Below, piece by piece: positions 54,501 to 64,000 of a DNA stretch of 64,000 nucleotides. The notes beneath the pieces are model-generated. The model was not told the DNA's origin and made no database searches. It saw only the letters and a list, made by a program, of their open reading frames with translations. The stretch is from assembly GCF_028858725.1 (NCBI RefSeq), contig NC_084768.1, positions 32,704,664 through 32,768,663 on the forward strand, given 5' to 3'. Within the stretch, counting starts at the first letter, position 1. Each line of letters starts with the position of its first letter. This DNA is from Colius striatus (lineage: Eukaryota > Chordata > Aves > Coliiformes > Coliidae). The position numbers and the translations under genes are program-made.

Positions 54501-57500
54501 GATCATCTAGTCCAAACCACTTTTTGCAAATGCTATTTTCATGGCTGCTGAACCTTAGAAGGCAAAACCTTGAGTAGTACTGTTCTATCATAGTATCATC
54601 TTCATCATTATTGAAAAAGGAAAGGGGTGACCAGCTGCTGAACACTGACAGCACTTGAGCCTCTTGTGTCTTTGGGTAGCTGCTGTTATGTGGAGTATCC
54701 TTGTGGCTCCTCTGTGTGAGGCCAAATGCTGATTTAGTACTTTGTGTCCTCAGCAGCCAGTGGGAAAGAAATCATGCCAAAGGAACCTGACTTTTACAAG
54801 CTGTGTTAATAGCTTATTCTCTTGATCAGCCTTAATGCTGTAAAACCCTGTTATTGAACAAGGTAACTTTTACACTTGTTTCTGGATATGTCTTAGGGAA
54901 GTAAATGAAATTATCTGTTGACCCATGCAAAAGTGTTTGTTGACTGGAGGCTAATCCTTCCTTGCCTTCAATTAGAACAGATTACTGATAGATTTTTGTT
55001 TGGGTTTTTTTTAACAGTCTGTTTTCAGACAAGTATCATCTAGGAGGAAGTTCTTTATGAACATAGGAAGAGATCTTCCCTTTCAGAGCACCTGAGGAAC
55101 CAGCTGTGTGGAGGGAGTGTAGAAAGTCAGTAAGGAAGGGCCAGGCGTAAGGCTAGGAGTTGTTCTCCACTGTTCCCCTAAGATCTGGGAAGAGCCATAG
55201 TCTGTTTGGCTGAATCAATTTCACTGCCACTGGAAATTAGAAATGAGCAGTGGGACCACAGGCTATGGGGACAGGACACTTCACTAAAGGGTAGGAAGTA
55301 GAGAAAACCACCCAGACTTGTGGAGATGGAGGACGCGACTGCAGCCTGCCCAAGCACAGCTGAGGGTATGCTGGAGTTTACCAAGTGAATGAGTGTCAGT
55401 GACCAGTGATCTCCCTCTTGCAGTCTGCAATGTGCCATAGCCACCTATAAACTCTACCTGCACTTTACAGTTTTTCCTTGATGATGTTATTCTGTCTTTT
55501 TAATATATTGAAAGCAGCAGACAGGGATCTTGCCTCAAGATACAGGCTACCTTCATCTCTGTAGTGGATTCAGTTTTGCCAATGACATTTAATACAGTTA
55601 ATAAAGATTTAGGATCACTACAATATGTAATTCTTCTGCAATGTGTCTCTTCAAAGATTTTACCTAAGAGCTGCTGTGGTAGATTTTACTCAATCAGTCC
55701 TGATATTGGGCACATAACACCTGGTCTTTGATCTTCACATCTTTAGGAAATATTCCTGATATCATTGTATAAATGGCTTTTAAATAACCCATCATTGAAT
55801 GAGTAAAGTGTGTCAAGAGCTTGTGTTTACAGATTGCTACAATTCTTAAGGAAATATCTTTTTTTCTTTACCAAAGCTTAGGATAAGATTCCTAGGCAGA
55901 AAATGAACTTTTCCTCAGAATATTTTTTAATAGTATAAACCAAGTCCATTTCAATATTCTTTTCATACCACTGGAGATGTGTACTAAGAGTCTGGGAAGT
56001 CTCAAATAAGAAGTGGTACAATAACATTGTGCAGAAAGAAATCAGAGAGTAAAGGCACAAATAACTGCATTTTAAATTAACTGTATAATAAGGAACGTAT
56101 AGAGTAACGAAGCTCTTGCCTGTTTCCTTTGTTAAAGGTCTATGTTTCTTTTACATCTGATTTTTTTAATCTTAAAGATCTCTACTTGTATCCTTTGGTG
56201 CTCTATCATGTTTTAATTTCACTGATGGGTAATAAACATCCATTATGCAATTATCGACATTAAATAGATTGAAATAGATTGTCTTTTATATATCTAATCA
56301 AAGAAAGCTGAAGGTCTAATGCCAGAAGCTAAATTCAAGGAAGATGTATGAGGAACCTTTTTGAACCTCGTGCTGCCACAGTAATTTTTAAAACCTGTTA
56401 GGACACTTTCTCCAGTGTATTCTGCATTGTCTGCAAATCATGTCTTGCTGTACAAAGCTTTGACTGTTCATCTAATGGAACACATGATTATTCCTAGAGA
56501 GTGAATGGATCCATACTTCTTCTAGACTTCATACTCTGCACCTGTAGATAATCAGGTTGCTGGCAGAAGTTCTCTAATCCTCTCTTACCATGCTTTTGTT
56601 AACATGGGCAAGATTTAGGTTTTATGAAAGAGCACTTTGATCTCTCCCTTTCTGTTGTGCATCAATGCGAGACATGAGCCTTGCTCCTAATGTTCACTCC
56701 TACTCAGAATGTGTAGTAATCTGTGCTGATTTTGGCTATAGAAAAGAAGTGTATTCTAAACTGGGTCAGTAAGAAAGGAAGGAAAAATGCATCTATGGAG
56801 CAGCGTTTTGCTTAGGTGTCCTGCTTGCCAAGTCCAGTAGTTCGTGTCAGTATTCCCCAGCAGTGCCAGTGTTAGTCTGCTTGGTCCCATGGCTGATGCC
56901 ATGTACTGTAAAAGCCAATGGAGCAGTTAATGTTTTAGCTGACTTATTTTTGTTTTCATATCATTTCCCAGAGTTAATGTTTGGTTGTAGAGGGGGCTTA
57001 TCTGAAGGCATGGACAATTTGGTCTGATGGTTAAAGCCTGCAGAAATGTCATAATTAAAATCTTTTATCACAATTCAGATCTTCTATCATTTTTCTTTTC
57101 CTGTAGAAGGATTTGATGAGAGAGGATTCCATCTAAGGTGTCTCTTTGACTGTTTTGTTGCTACAGCAAACACCAAAGCTTTTGTATGTTAAGATACAAC
57201 AGTCTCTCTAACAAAATACCTGCCTCTGATTTTTTTTTTTACTTCTAGTGTTTGATATACACCAGCAGCAGGCTGAAGCTGCACTACAGAGAAAAATGTT
57301 TCCTTTTCAGAGCTACAGGAGCATTAAAATACTATTTATTAGCATTTTTCATTAATCATTATTTATTATTATTAATGATTAATAGAAGTGGAAAACTCAG
57401 TGGCCCAGGGAGAGCCACTGCACAGGAGCCAGGCACTTAACACAGAAACTGATCTGGTTTTAGTGCAAATGTAGTTTACTGCTCTGAGTGCCCCTTGCTA

Positions 57501-59262
57501 TCCTCTGCTAGGTCTTTTACAACATACATCTTATAGGTAGCACTTGAAATTCTCAGGTATGTTGCTTGGGACAAACTTTTCTAGAGCCACTGAGTAACTT
57601 GCAATTGTAATTGTAATGGGTTGTTTTCTTAGGTAACTCTTCCTTCAGATTGTTAAACCTGATGATAACTTTACCTCTCTCAGGCTCCTTCATTTCTACT
57701 GTGCGTTGTAACAAATACACAAAATGTTTCAGTTAAATGCTTTCAACTGATGAAAGTAGGGAGCAAACAGTTCTTTTACACAGCAAGTATAATAAATGAA
57801 ATCATGGCCAGAACCCTTAATATGATTTCACGTTTCCTGACATGCAGGACACTGGAAGCTGTCACAGTTTCTTAAAAAAGTAGTTCTCCGTTATTGGTGT
57901 GGAGGCAAAGACACAGACAGAGGACACTAACCCCAGGAGCCACAGGAGTCCTCACCAGGCCAGTGTGCTGCCCTGTTCCTCTGCCAGATACCAGGAAGTA
58001 TAAAACTCCCCCAGGGTACCAAAACACCTTTTGAATCCATATGCTAGAGACAAAGTCCAGGTTATGAGTCTGGTTCAAGCACTGTTACAGTTAAACAAAC
58101 AAATAGACTCTAAGCCCTCTAAAACATTTTGAATTACCTTACTGTGGGCTTGAGTTGGGTCTCAAGTAAATCCCATAAATGGGTCTGTTGGCTTTTATCA
58201 ACTGTCATAATTAAAACCCAATCAAATTGAAACCCAACCTATTCAACTCCTGCAGAATTCCACTTATGGCTTCTTATGTTTATTTTGGTTCCAATGAGGT
58301 ATTTACCTGAGCACCATTTATTCAGCCAGGAGTGTTTGTTTCACAATTCTCTCTCGTGCTAAGAATGTGAAAAATACCTTTGTTCCAATTATTTGTTTTT
58401 AAAGATTGCCTGTGACAGTGAGTGATCCTTCTGCAGCTTTCCTTTTATCCCAGAGGGCAAAATTCTCTTTGAGTTTAATTTTTTTGGTGACTGAGTAGGT
58501 TTCAGAGGAGATAAATCAGAGGAGAATTTGGATTCATTGATTTTTCTTACATCAGGTTATATTGCTTCAAAAAATAGCTCAGTAGTTCCTTTAAGACACA
58601 ATGAATCTTTTGAATCAGATTTCCCTTTAGAGGAGAAACTGAAAATGTTATCTAACATCTTCAGCATAAACTTCACTGAGGGTTTTTTTCCCTCTGAAAA
58701 CTGACAGGTAGGAATTTGCTTAATGCAATCTTGTCCTTTTTTACTTCTCAGACCACGACATTTTCAATAGATCACCAGTTATTCAGAAATTGTGTTCAGT
58801 TCCACAGTGCAAAACTCAGAATCTTTCATCTTTAACTTTTGTTGTGAAATGGGAAAATTGATTTGTTCTGGAATTCTCTAGCTGCCTTTTGACCTGCTGT
58901 CCTTCAGGCAAACATTCAGTTGTGGTGATAATAACATGTATTTTAGACTGTCCAGTAGTGATTTGCACACGTACCTTCCCTGCTTTGTATTTCATCTGAA
59001 AGTGCAATAAAACCTGTAATAAAGTCAGCACAGGCTACTTTGCTGTCTTAAAGCAATAGCTTATAAAGCAGAATTAGAAAGTAACAGTTTCAAGCAGTTT
59101 TTCTCTTTCTGTCCTGGGATAAATAATTCTTCAGCAAACACACGGTAGCTCATTAACAAAATACTTCTAAGCCTTTTGTTTTGGTTTTTTTGTTAATAGT
59201 AAGTTATAAGCACTTACTGTTATGGCCTGGAATCTTTCCTTCAGCAATTCGGCTTCCTCCAT
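33500..59262 (-). CDS. PALMD: PALMD, palmdelphin (paralemmin family), complete
   Basis: Paralemmin-family coiled-coil adaptor linked to actin and membrane shape; mammalian palmdelphin is mainly cytosolic because it lacks the CaaX anchor. Eight minus-strand exons (59218-59262, 53800-53880, 48431-48561, 40139-40253, 39223-39256, 39019-39129, 37207-38295, 33500-33543) join in phase to 1,650 nt, or 549 residues; human is about 551. The start MEEAELLKERFQAIT leads into a charged coiled coil (about 1-124: LEKEIEALEREEMEV, AILKKLKSVEKTTEDIIK). Then come IYASIPDLPKSYRPS, ALFAMEIKVEKD and KVYDDGRKSVYAVSS. The paralemmin signature EPVTMIFMGYQ is at 408-418, with acidic tracts after it, and the usual tail ALRMRMAKLGKKVI ends the protein. 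The frame is intact. An alternative end encoded by donor read-through is listed separately. Confidence 0.97.
33544..37162 (-). other. PALMD last intron
   Basis: About 3.6 kb between the canonical terminal exon and the CaaX read-through end. The right part would be 3' UTR of the read-through isoform. It holds a chance open frame at 35672-36097 with no known similarity. Confidence 0.75.
36981..36986 (-). terminator. AATAAA, candidate poly(A) signal for the read-through PALMD isoform
   Basis: TTTATT on the plus strand, about 180 nt past the CaaX-isoform stop. A second copy is at 36519-36524. Both lie within the intron of the canonical transcript. Confidence 0.4.
37163..37206 (-). CDS. PALMD: Alternative PALMD C-terminus with CaaX box (donor read-through of exon 7)
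   Basis: If the exon 7 donor is not used, the open frame runs on for GNRKGKSRHCCSLM and a TAG at 37163-37165. The end is a CaaX box (Cys-Ser-Leu-Met; a terminal Met favours farnesylation) with a second Cys before it (possible palmitoylation) and a basic run upstream. This is the lipid-anchor arrangement of paralemmin-1 and is absent from the canonical palmdelphin tail. AATAAA signals follow at 36981-36986 and 36519-36524 (minus strand). That the sequence encodes it is plain. That it is transcribed and polyadenylated this way is inference. Confidence 0.6.
37207..38295 (-). CDS. PALMD: PALMD coding exon 7 (large exon)
   Basis: 1,089 nt, acceptor TTTCAACAG (complement ending at 38296), donor ACAG/GTAACAG at 37207/37206. 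It encodes residues 173-535, including ALFAMEIKVEKD, PVEVEDLLRQA, the paralemmin signature EPVTMIFMGYQ, two Asp/Glu-rich tracts, PHKNSISLREQEE and GDGTEDPSLT. The frame continues 14 codons past the donor. Confidence 0.96.
39019..39129 (-). CDS. PALMD: PALMD coding exon 6
   Basis: 111 nt, acceptor TTTATTCAG, donor AAAAG/GTACGG. It encodes AADYIYASIPDLPKSYRPSA and GATDEEEKRK; IPDLPKSY is conserved in palmdelphin. Confidence 0.95.
39223..39256 (-). CDS. PALMD: PALMD coding exon 5 (34-nt short exon)
   Basis: 34 nt, acceptor TTTCCTAG, donor AAAG/GTATGT. It encodes AVKTEKAGVEK plus one base. Too short to appear as an open frame by itself, but both splice sites are good. Exons 4 and 6 cannot be joined in phase without it, since exon 4 ends in phase 0 and exon 6 needs one base. 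Human palmdelphin has a co-linear charged segment at this point. Confidence 0.92.
40139..40253 (-). CDS. PALMD: PALMD coding exon 4 (coiled coil)
   Basis: 115 nt, acceptor GATTGCAG, donor AAG/GTTAGT. It encodes LEKEIEALEREEMEVSAKEE and ILKKLKSVEKTTEDIIK. Confidence 0.96.
42150..42244 (+). mobile_element. CR1-type LINE 3'-end fragment
   Basis: The run CTGAACTAGATCATCTTTAG followed by AGGTCCCTTCCAACCCC and ACCATTCTGTGATC is the typical 3' end of avian CR1 elements. The 5' limit is uncertain; only the terminal part is recognisable. It has no reverse transcriptase frame and so is a dead, 5'-truncated copy. Confidence 0.8.
45168..45209. repeat. Perfect tandem duplication, 21 bp x 2
   Basis: GTAGATTGTTTGGTTATGTA plus A occurs twice in a row without mismatch. 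Probably a recent replication-slippage event. Confidence 0.9.
45990..46062. repeat. A/C-rich low-complexity stretch
   Basis: Repeated AAACC/CAAAACC-like words (AACCCCCCCAAACCAACAAA and similar). A comparable stretch is at 31960-32015. Simple sequence with no sign of function. Confidence 0.7.
48431..48561 (-). CDS. PALMD: PALMD coding exon 3 (coiled coil)
   Basis: 131 nt, acceptor CCCCATCAG, donor CAG/GTAGGG. It encodes KKAMREKWLLDGLSSLTPKE and RTHELEQDIF. Confidence 0.96.
48562..53799 (-). other. PALMD intron 2
   Basis: About 5.2 kb of AT-rich DNA with short T-runs (for example near 49610-49623) and a TATATA patch near 52262-52284. No exon or repeat family supported. Confidence 0.8.
53800..53880 (-). 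CDS. PALMD: PALMD coding exon 2 (coiled coil)
   Basis: 81 nt, phase 0 at both ends, acceptor ATCGTAG, donor AAG/GTAAGT. It encodes DKRKLQEEITLKRLKVEEEK then MKHQHLK. Confidence 0.96.
54112..54129 (+). repeat. CR1-like terminal 8-mer repeat (ATTCTATG)n
   Basis: ATTCTATGATTCTATGAT resembles the short direct repeat that ends CR1 elements, but no CR1 body is visible to its left. It may be an extremely truncated insertion or chance. Confidence 0.4.
54466..54520 (-). mobile_element. CR1-type LINE 3'-end fragment (minus orientation)
   Basis: CATAGAATGGTAGGGGTTGG followed by AAGGGACCTTCAGAGATCAT and CTAGTCCAAACC is the reverse complement of a CR1 3' end. Only about 55 bp are recognisable. Confidence 0.75.
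57351..57383. repeat. AT-rich inverted repeat with TAAT cores
   Basis: Arms ATTAATCATTA (57351-57361) and TAATGATTAAT (57373-57383) are exact reverse complements around an 11-bp TTTATTATTAT loop. The TAAT/ATTA cores resemble homeodomain sites, though such AT-rich palindromes also arise by chance. Confidence 0.7.
59218..59262 (-). CDS. PALMD: PALMD coding exon 1
   Basis: 45 coding nt, MEEAELLKERFQAIT. The exon starts one base before the ATG, after acceptor TTTCTAG (complement of 264-270 within 59.2 kb), so nearly all the 5' UTR lies in an exon to the right. Donor ACA/GTAAGT. Confidence 0.96.
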
Positions 59263-59263
59263 T

Positions 59264-62200
59264 CTAGAAATCAAAAACAGACAAGTAGTGAAGAAAACAG
59301 AATGAGACCATAAGCAAAAAGCCTCCTGGTGGGGCCACAAAAAATGCCGAGGTGATCTGATCCAATTCCAGGGCAGAAAGAAGGCAGAATTTTTGACTTG
59401 TCAGGAGAGTCCCTGAACAGATGAGCAGATCAGTCCAGACAGACACATGTAATGAGGGTGTGTAGAAGAGGCAGACGTGGAGAGTGCTGGCATGAGTTGA
59501 CTGACAAGTTGGAACAGTGGAGCACAAGCCCTTTTCCTTCAGAAGCTGCCAACTCTTTGTTTTAATGTGCTCGGTGAGCATGCCATTGCTTATTTAACTG
59601 TTAAATGCCCAAACCCGAATCTTCCAGGACCAGAGCAGAAGTAGGTTTTTATTATGTCCCCTTTTCTCTTTCTTCCCTTTGCATATGCTGCTGGTGATAA
59701 AAAGATATTTAAAACTCCTTAAGTATTCCTGTTTCTTGTGAAATGTATTTCACCTGTTTAACCTGTTGCAGTGTTAGCACTGTAAGTGACATGAGGTTTT
59801 TTGGGGTGGAAGTTTTAATTTAGCTTCCTAGATGAAATTTTTGGAGAAGCTGTACTCATAGCTGGCAGAACGTTTCAGAGCTGCTAACCTCAAGTAAAAG
59901 AATCTTTAAGCAATGAGGTCTGTCATTGAATGCAAATGTTAATCTGTGCAGTTACTGGTCAGCTATCCAAGACTCAGGGGAAGCTTTGTCTAAGTAAGGA
60001 TTTCAGGATCACCATTTCAGTGTTACTAAGATGAGTATAAAATGCCAGTGGCTCTCATGCTGCATTTCCATTTAGCTGACTTGAAGAGGTTTTTTTTGCT
60101 GTGGACTTCTGCTGAAAACAGCATTATGCTCCTTAAGGGATGGCATGTATTTTGACCTTTCCAGCTACATGAGTGGGAGTCAGCCTTCCAAAATCAATCT
60201 AGGAAACTTGCAAAACAAGTGGAACTGCCTCTAATAAAATTGAGTTGTGGAAAAAAATCTAAGCAAGATAAAGCTGAATTCGAAAGAGCAGAAAGATGTG
60301 ACGTGAGTCTGGAACCCCGTTGTTACCCTCAGTGTCACGTAACACAAGTCTTTGAAAGGACACGAACAGCAGAGTCAGTCAGCAGGGTTTGGTTTTTTTC
60401 CTGCTAATTCATTGAGATGGCTGAACTCAGCAGCCTTTGGTGAGGGGTTTTGCTTTACATGTCAATACAGTGACCTGAATCTTGGTGTCACATCAGGCTC
60501 ATTACTAGCAAATTTTAAGATGCCACAGAGTTGAACACTTGAGGGTGAAGTCACATCCTCACAGTTCAATAGGAATCAATATTTAATTTCAGTTTCCACC
60601 TCTCCAGTCTGTCATCACTCATCTATAGACACAAGCAGGCTGTCCCTCTCCACGCTGGGATTAAGGATGCATTCGTGTTTTGTTTATACTGTGATCCACC
60701 CTGAGGTTTTGTTCCAGCTTGCAGAGACCCCACGTTTTATTTGCCAAGGAAGATTTTTTTTTTGTTTAAATTACCATATGCCTCATTTGGTCAGCACCCA
60801 AAACTAACAAAATTACCACATAAAAGCAAGTGTGGAGTTCAAAGGCAGGTGTATGGTATATCAAGAGACAAATTACAGGGGAATTCAAATGCATTTTGTT
60901 TATGGATTTCAGAATAGCTTCAGCCACTGGCCTGAATTACAGATATTCTTGGTGCAGAAGCCAGGAGAGACAGTCTCTCTGTTGTCTCTTCCGTCAGTTA
61001 ATATGGCTTGCCACCTTAGATTTTGAAAAAAAAAAAACCAAAACCCAAATAATTTCATCTCTGTCTTCTGCAAAGTTCATCTTGAAATGTAAGTGTGTAT
61101 GTGGACTTTAAAATATTGAGGAATATGTAAAGCTAAGGGTTACATCAGAAACTAGGAAGTCTGTTTTGGGCCAGAATCTGTACCCTGATATAGATGGAAT
61201 TCCATTCCCAGTGGGTGGAAAAATGAGATCGGTATTTCAAGTTCAAATTTGAATCAATGGGATTACATTGCTTAGAACTTTTATCATCTAAGTTATTTTT
61301 CAAATGTAATGCTCCGAAATTATCCAAGTGCTTTAAAAAGCCTTGTCTGTGCATCTTACATAGTTACAGACCAGAAAAGTACTGAACATGTCTTTCCCTG
61401 ATCTAAATCCCCAGTAATTTGAAGTAATCTGAAGATGGTTTCTAAAATATCGCCTCTTTTTTTAAGTGACCATTATTTAAAGGCCCCTTTAAACATTTTA
61501 AAATGTTTGTATCAGATATATCCCCTTGCTAGGTAGGATTTGTTGTTCAGTTAATAGGTTGTTTTCCAGTTATCTTAATCCTAATCTAAATGGGATTTAC
61601 GTGCAAGAGAAGAAATGGACCAGCTGTTATTTTGTCTGCCCCTTAAGCCTGCTGCACTGATGGGAGTATCTGTGGTGTTAGAGGTTAGATCAGTGAATCT
61701 GAACAGCTGTATTTTCAGCTTGTGAGGTGTTAGCCTGTGTTTCTGTAAATGGTAACTATGTTTTTCTTTTGGTAGAACAGATTCTCTGAGTCACCCAAAA
61801 AATGTTTGTTGTATCACTTGATGGGTCACACAGGTTGGATTTTTTTGGCTTCTCTTCTTCCTTTGTTTACAGGTTGTATTTTTTGGCTTTGCTTCTTCCT
61901 TTGTTCATTACCATTTTGCACTGGGTACCTAATGTAGGAGTAATAATGAGAATCTAAAGCTCTGAGTGAAAGAGTTGCATTATGAAGGTTTACAGAAAAA
62001 TGAGTAGGAATTAGAAGAATGCAATATACTGAACCAAAAGTTAGAAGCAGGACCACAGGAGCACTTCCAGAACTGGAAATACAAGTTCTGTTGTTCGTTT
62101 CTGGAGGAAAGTCCTGGCATAGAGGAATCCTGTCACTTCAGAACTGCAATGGCTATCCCTGGCCATGGTCTACAAACAAAACCATCCTCTATTCCATTCT

Positions 62201-64000
62201 TATCACAATGGGATTGCTTTTGAAACAAATCATTAGCCCCCAAAAATGCATGTACAGTGAGTTATAGATTATTGTAGTAGCAAACAATTTCTTCTAAGAA
62301 AGATCTCCTTAAAGGAAAGGGGCAAGAAGCTTTCACCTTTTGAAAAAGTGAGTTGGAACTGAATGCAGTTGATCAGTTGAGAACACAGCCTATACTTTCT
62401 GGAAAGAGTGGTTACTGAGTTCATGAATTGTTACTTTGTGCATCTTAACTAGTGTGATTATTGAATTTCATGATGAACTGCCTTCTGTAGCTGTGTTTAA
62501 ACTGGAAACAGGCATTTTGGATTTGGTATCAAAGTGAATTCTATGTTCTTACAGTCAGTGAATGTACTGCCATTATGCATCTGTCTGCATGTAGCCTAGA
62601 GCAGAGGAATGAGAGGAGAGAAATTTTGTTGAGGGTCTCTCATTGAAAGTATCTACTGCCACATCTTGTCCAGTCACCCAAAGGTCTGGGGTTTGGGATG
62701 CCTCAGCTGAGTGAGAAATGTTCCATCTGGAACTTTCTGCCTGGAAAGTTCCATCTGAAACTGAGATATTGAATTTTAAAGGTGAAAAATAAGGCAACAA
62801 GAAATAGAAATTTGAAGCTCTGAACCCTCTTCTTTATCCCAGCTGAAATGTAAACAAATAGAAAACTGAAGTCTTTGGGCAGTTGCTCCCAAAACCTTTA
62901 TGATTTTCTAGAGAGAGACCGTCTCTTTAGCTGTGTGTTATTTCCCAGTAGAAATGAGATGCGTTTGTCTCACTCAAAGTCTGGATTTGAAGGCCATCTC
63001 CACCATGAGTCTGCTAAGTACTTCCAGCTGTTCCAGCTGACAGTGCGCTAACGTTGCACCATAAGCAGCAAACGGCTTTTGGCGGGGGTACACCCAGCTA
63101 AAGAGCTCTTCTGGGCTTCATCACGATGCCCTTATTTTTGGTGAAAAACTTAAGACAGTTACCCTTCTCAGTGATGGAAAACTTAGCCCTCGGTAGATAA
63201 AAGGTTTGAAGTCCAGGGAAAGAATGCTAGACAGAAATAGAACATATTGCATTACACTTGTTTTACTTTAACCTGATTTCTTTAGTACTATAAATATTTT
63301 CATGCATCCATCAAGTCATAAATTCAAAGCTAAACTGGAAGGCGTTTCAGGAAAAACCTGGCTGTTGATAATGGGGGGAAAAAAGCTTAAAAGTGAGGAA
63401 AACCTAGAGAGGTGAAGTAAAAAACTATCCCCAGAATACAATTTCATAAACATGAATATGTGTATCTATGAAAATGTGTGGTTTTATGTATAAAATATTT
63501 ATCAGTAAAGATATTTGATATCTGCTACATGGCCCAGTAGTGCATCTAGGGGTATGGATAACTACCAGACTTGTGCGTAGCCTGTCTTTCTCGTTGCTTG
63601 TTTTCCATCTAGGGCTCATATACCTATAGCTTTCTAGACTCTCACCTTCTATTGGTCACAAAAACTTTAATCTAATGACCTGTTCAGCATGTGGGACCGT
63701 CTGATCCTTATCAGGAGAATCAAATTTAAGGTGCTTTCTTTTGTACTGTAGTCAGCATTTGGATTTTCTTAGTCTGTATACTGTAAGTTATGTGACAAAC
63801 TGGGGGGGTGGGGGGGAAGCCTCATGTCCCTCCCCCAGATGATACAAAATTAGAAACTGTGTTTGGTTTTAGGATCTTAGAGACATTTCATAACAAAAGC
63901 TTTGCCAGCTCTCAGGAAGGATTACAATTTTGCCTTGAAGGCCAATTTCAGAGAAGTAATTCCCTACTAGGCAGGTGTTTTAACACAATGAGGTTCTTCT
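59264..64000. other. Region upstream of the PALMD start exon
   Basis: About 4.7 kb, probably an intron in the 5' UTR, because the start exon has an acceptor one base before its ATG. No CpG island or convincing 5' UTR exon was found, so the PALMD promoter probably lies beyond the right edge. It contains an imperfect 40-bp tandem duplication (61831-61908) and a G-rich motif (63800-63822). Confidence 0.6.
61831..61908. repeat. Imperfect tandem duplication of about 40 bp
   Basis: CAGGTTGGATTTTTTTGGCT plus TCTCTTCTTCCTTTGTTTAC is followed directly by AGGTTGTATTTTTTGGCTTT plus GCTTCTTCCTTTGTTCAT. The two copies differ by a few substitutions and a base of length. Confidence 0.8.

Larger units (their letters stand above)
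53881..59217 (-). other. PALMD intron 1 (coding part)
   Basis: About 5.3 kb. It contains two CR1-type 3' termini in opposite orientation (54112-54129 and 54466-54520) and an AT-rich inverted repeat at 57351-57383. No nested gene recognised. Confidence 0.8.

Overview
The window is vertebrate nuclear DNA, almost certainly from a bird. Three intron-split genes can be assembled with GT-AG junctions and consistent codon phase throughout. The spacing is compact, and two short pieces look like the 3' ends of CR1 retroposons, the typical avian LINE. The gene order AGL - FRRS1 - PALMD matches the block known from other amniotes. The species cannot be read from the sequence.

Layout. (1) 223-4200, minus strand: the first four coding exons of AGL (glycogen debranching enzyme), running off the left edge. 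Its CpG-island promoter lies at about 4050-5300. (2) About 5500-7030: a GC-rich minisatellite whose right half is a regular 58-bp higher-order array. (3) 7030-13400: AT-rich intergenic DNA with no recognised gene. (4) 13430-13964: a second CpG island with GC boxes, probably the FRRS1 promoter and first non-coding exon. (5) 18107-27935, plus strand: FRRS1 (ferric-chelate reductase 1 / SDR2-like), 15 coding exons and 593 residues, followed by a long 3' UTR. (6) 33500-59262, minus strand: PALMD (palmdelphin), eight coding exons and 549 residues, tail-to-tail with FRRS1. (7) 59264-64000: DNA upstream of the PALMD start exon, with no exon recognised.

AGL and FRRS1 are head-to-head with the minisatellite between their islands. 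FRRS1 and PALMD are convergent. The three genes share no obvious pathway: glycogen breakdown, transmembrane b-type cytochrome electron transfer, and a paralemmin-family cytoskeletal/membrane adaptor. Their linkage is ancestral synteny, not an operon.

The most interesting observation is at the 3' end of PALMD. The usual splice site gives the cytosolic palmdelphin tail, encoded by a small exon at 33500-33543. If the same exon is read through its donor, 14 other codons follow and end in Cys-Cys-Ser-Leu-Met. That is a farnesylation-type CaaX box with an adjacent cysteine and a basic run, as in lipid-anchored paralemmins, and poly(A) signals lie downstream. The two predicted proteins have exactly the same length. 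Second in interest is an in-frame upstream exon that could add 17 residues to the FRRS1 N-terminus. No prokaryotic-type system, CRISPR array or intact mobile element is present.
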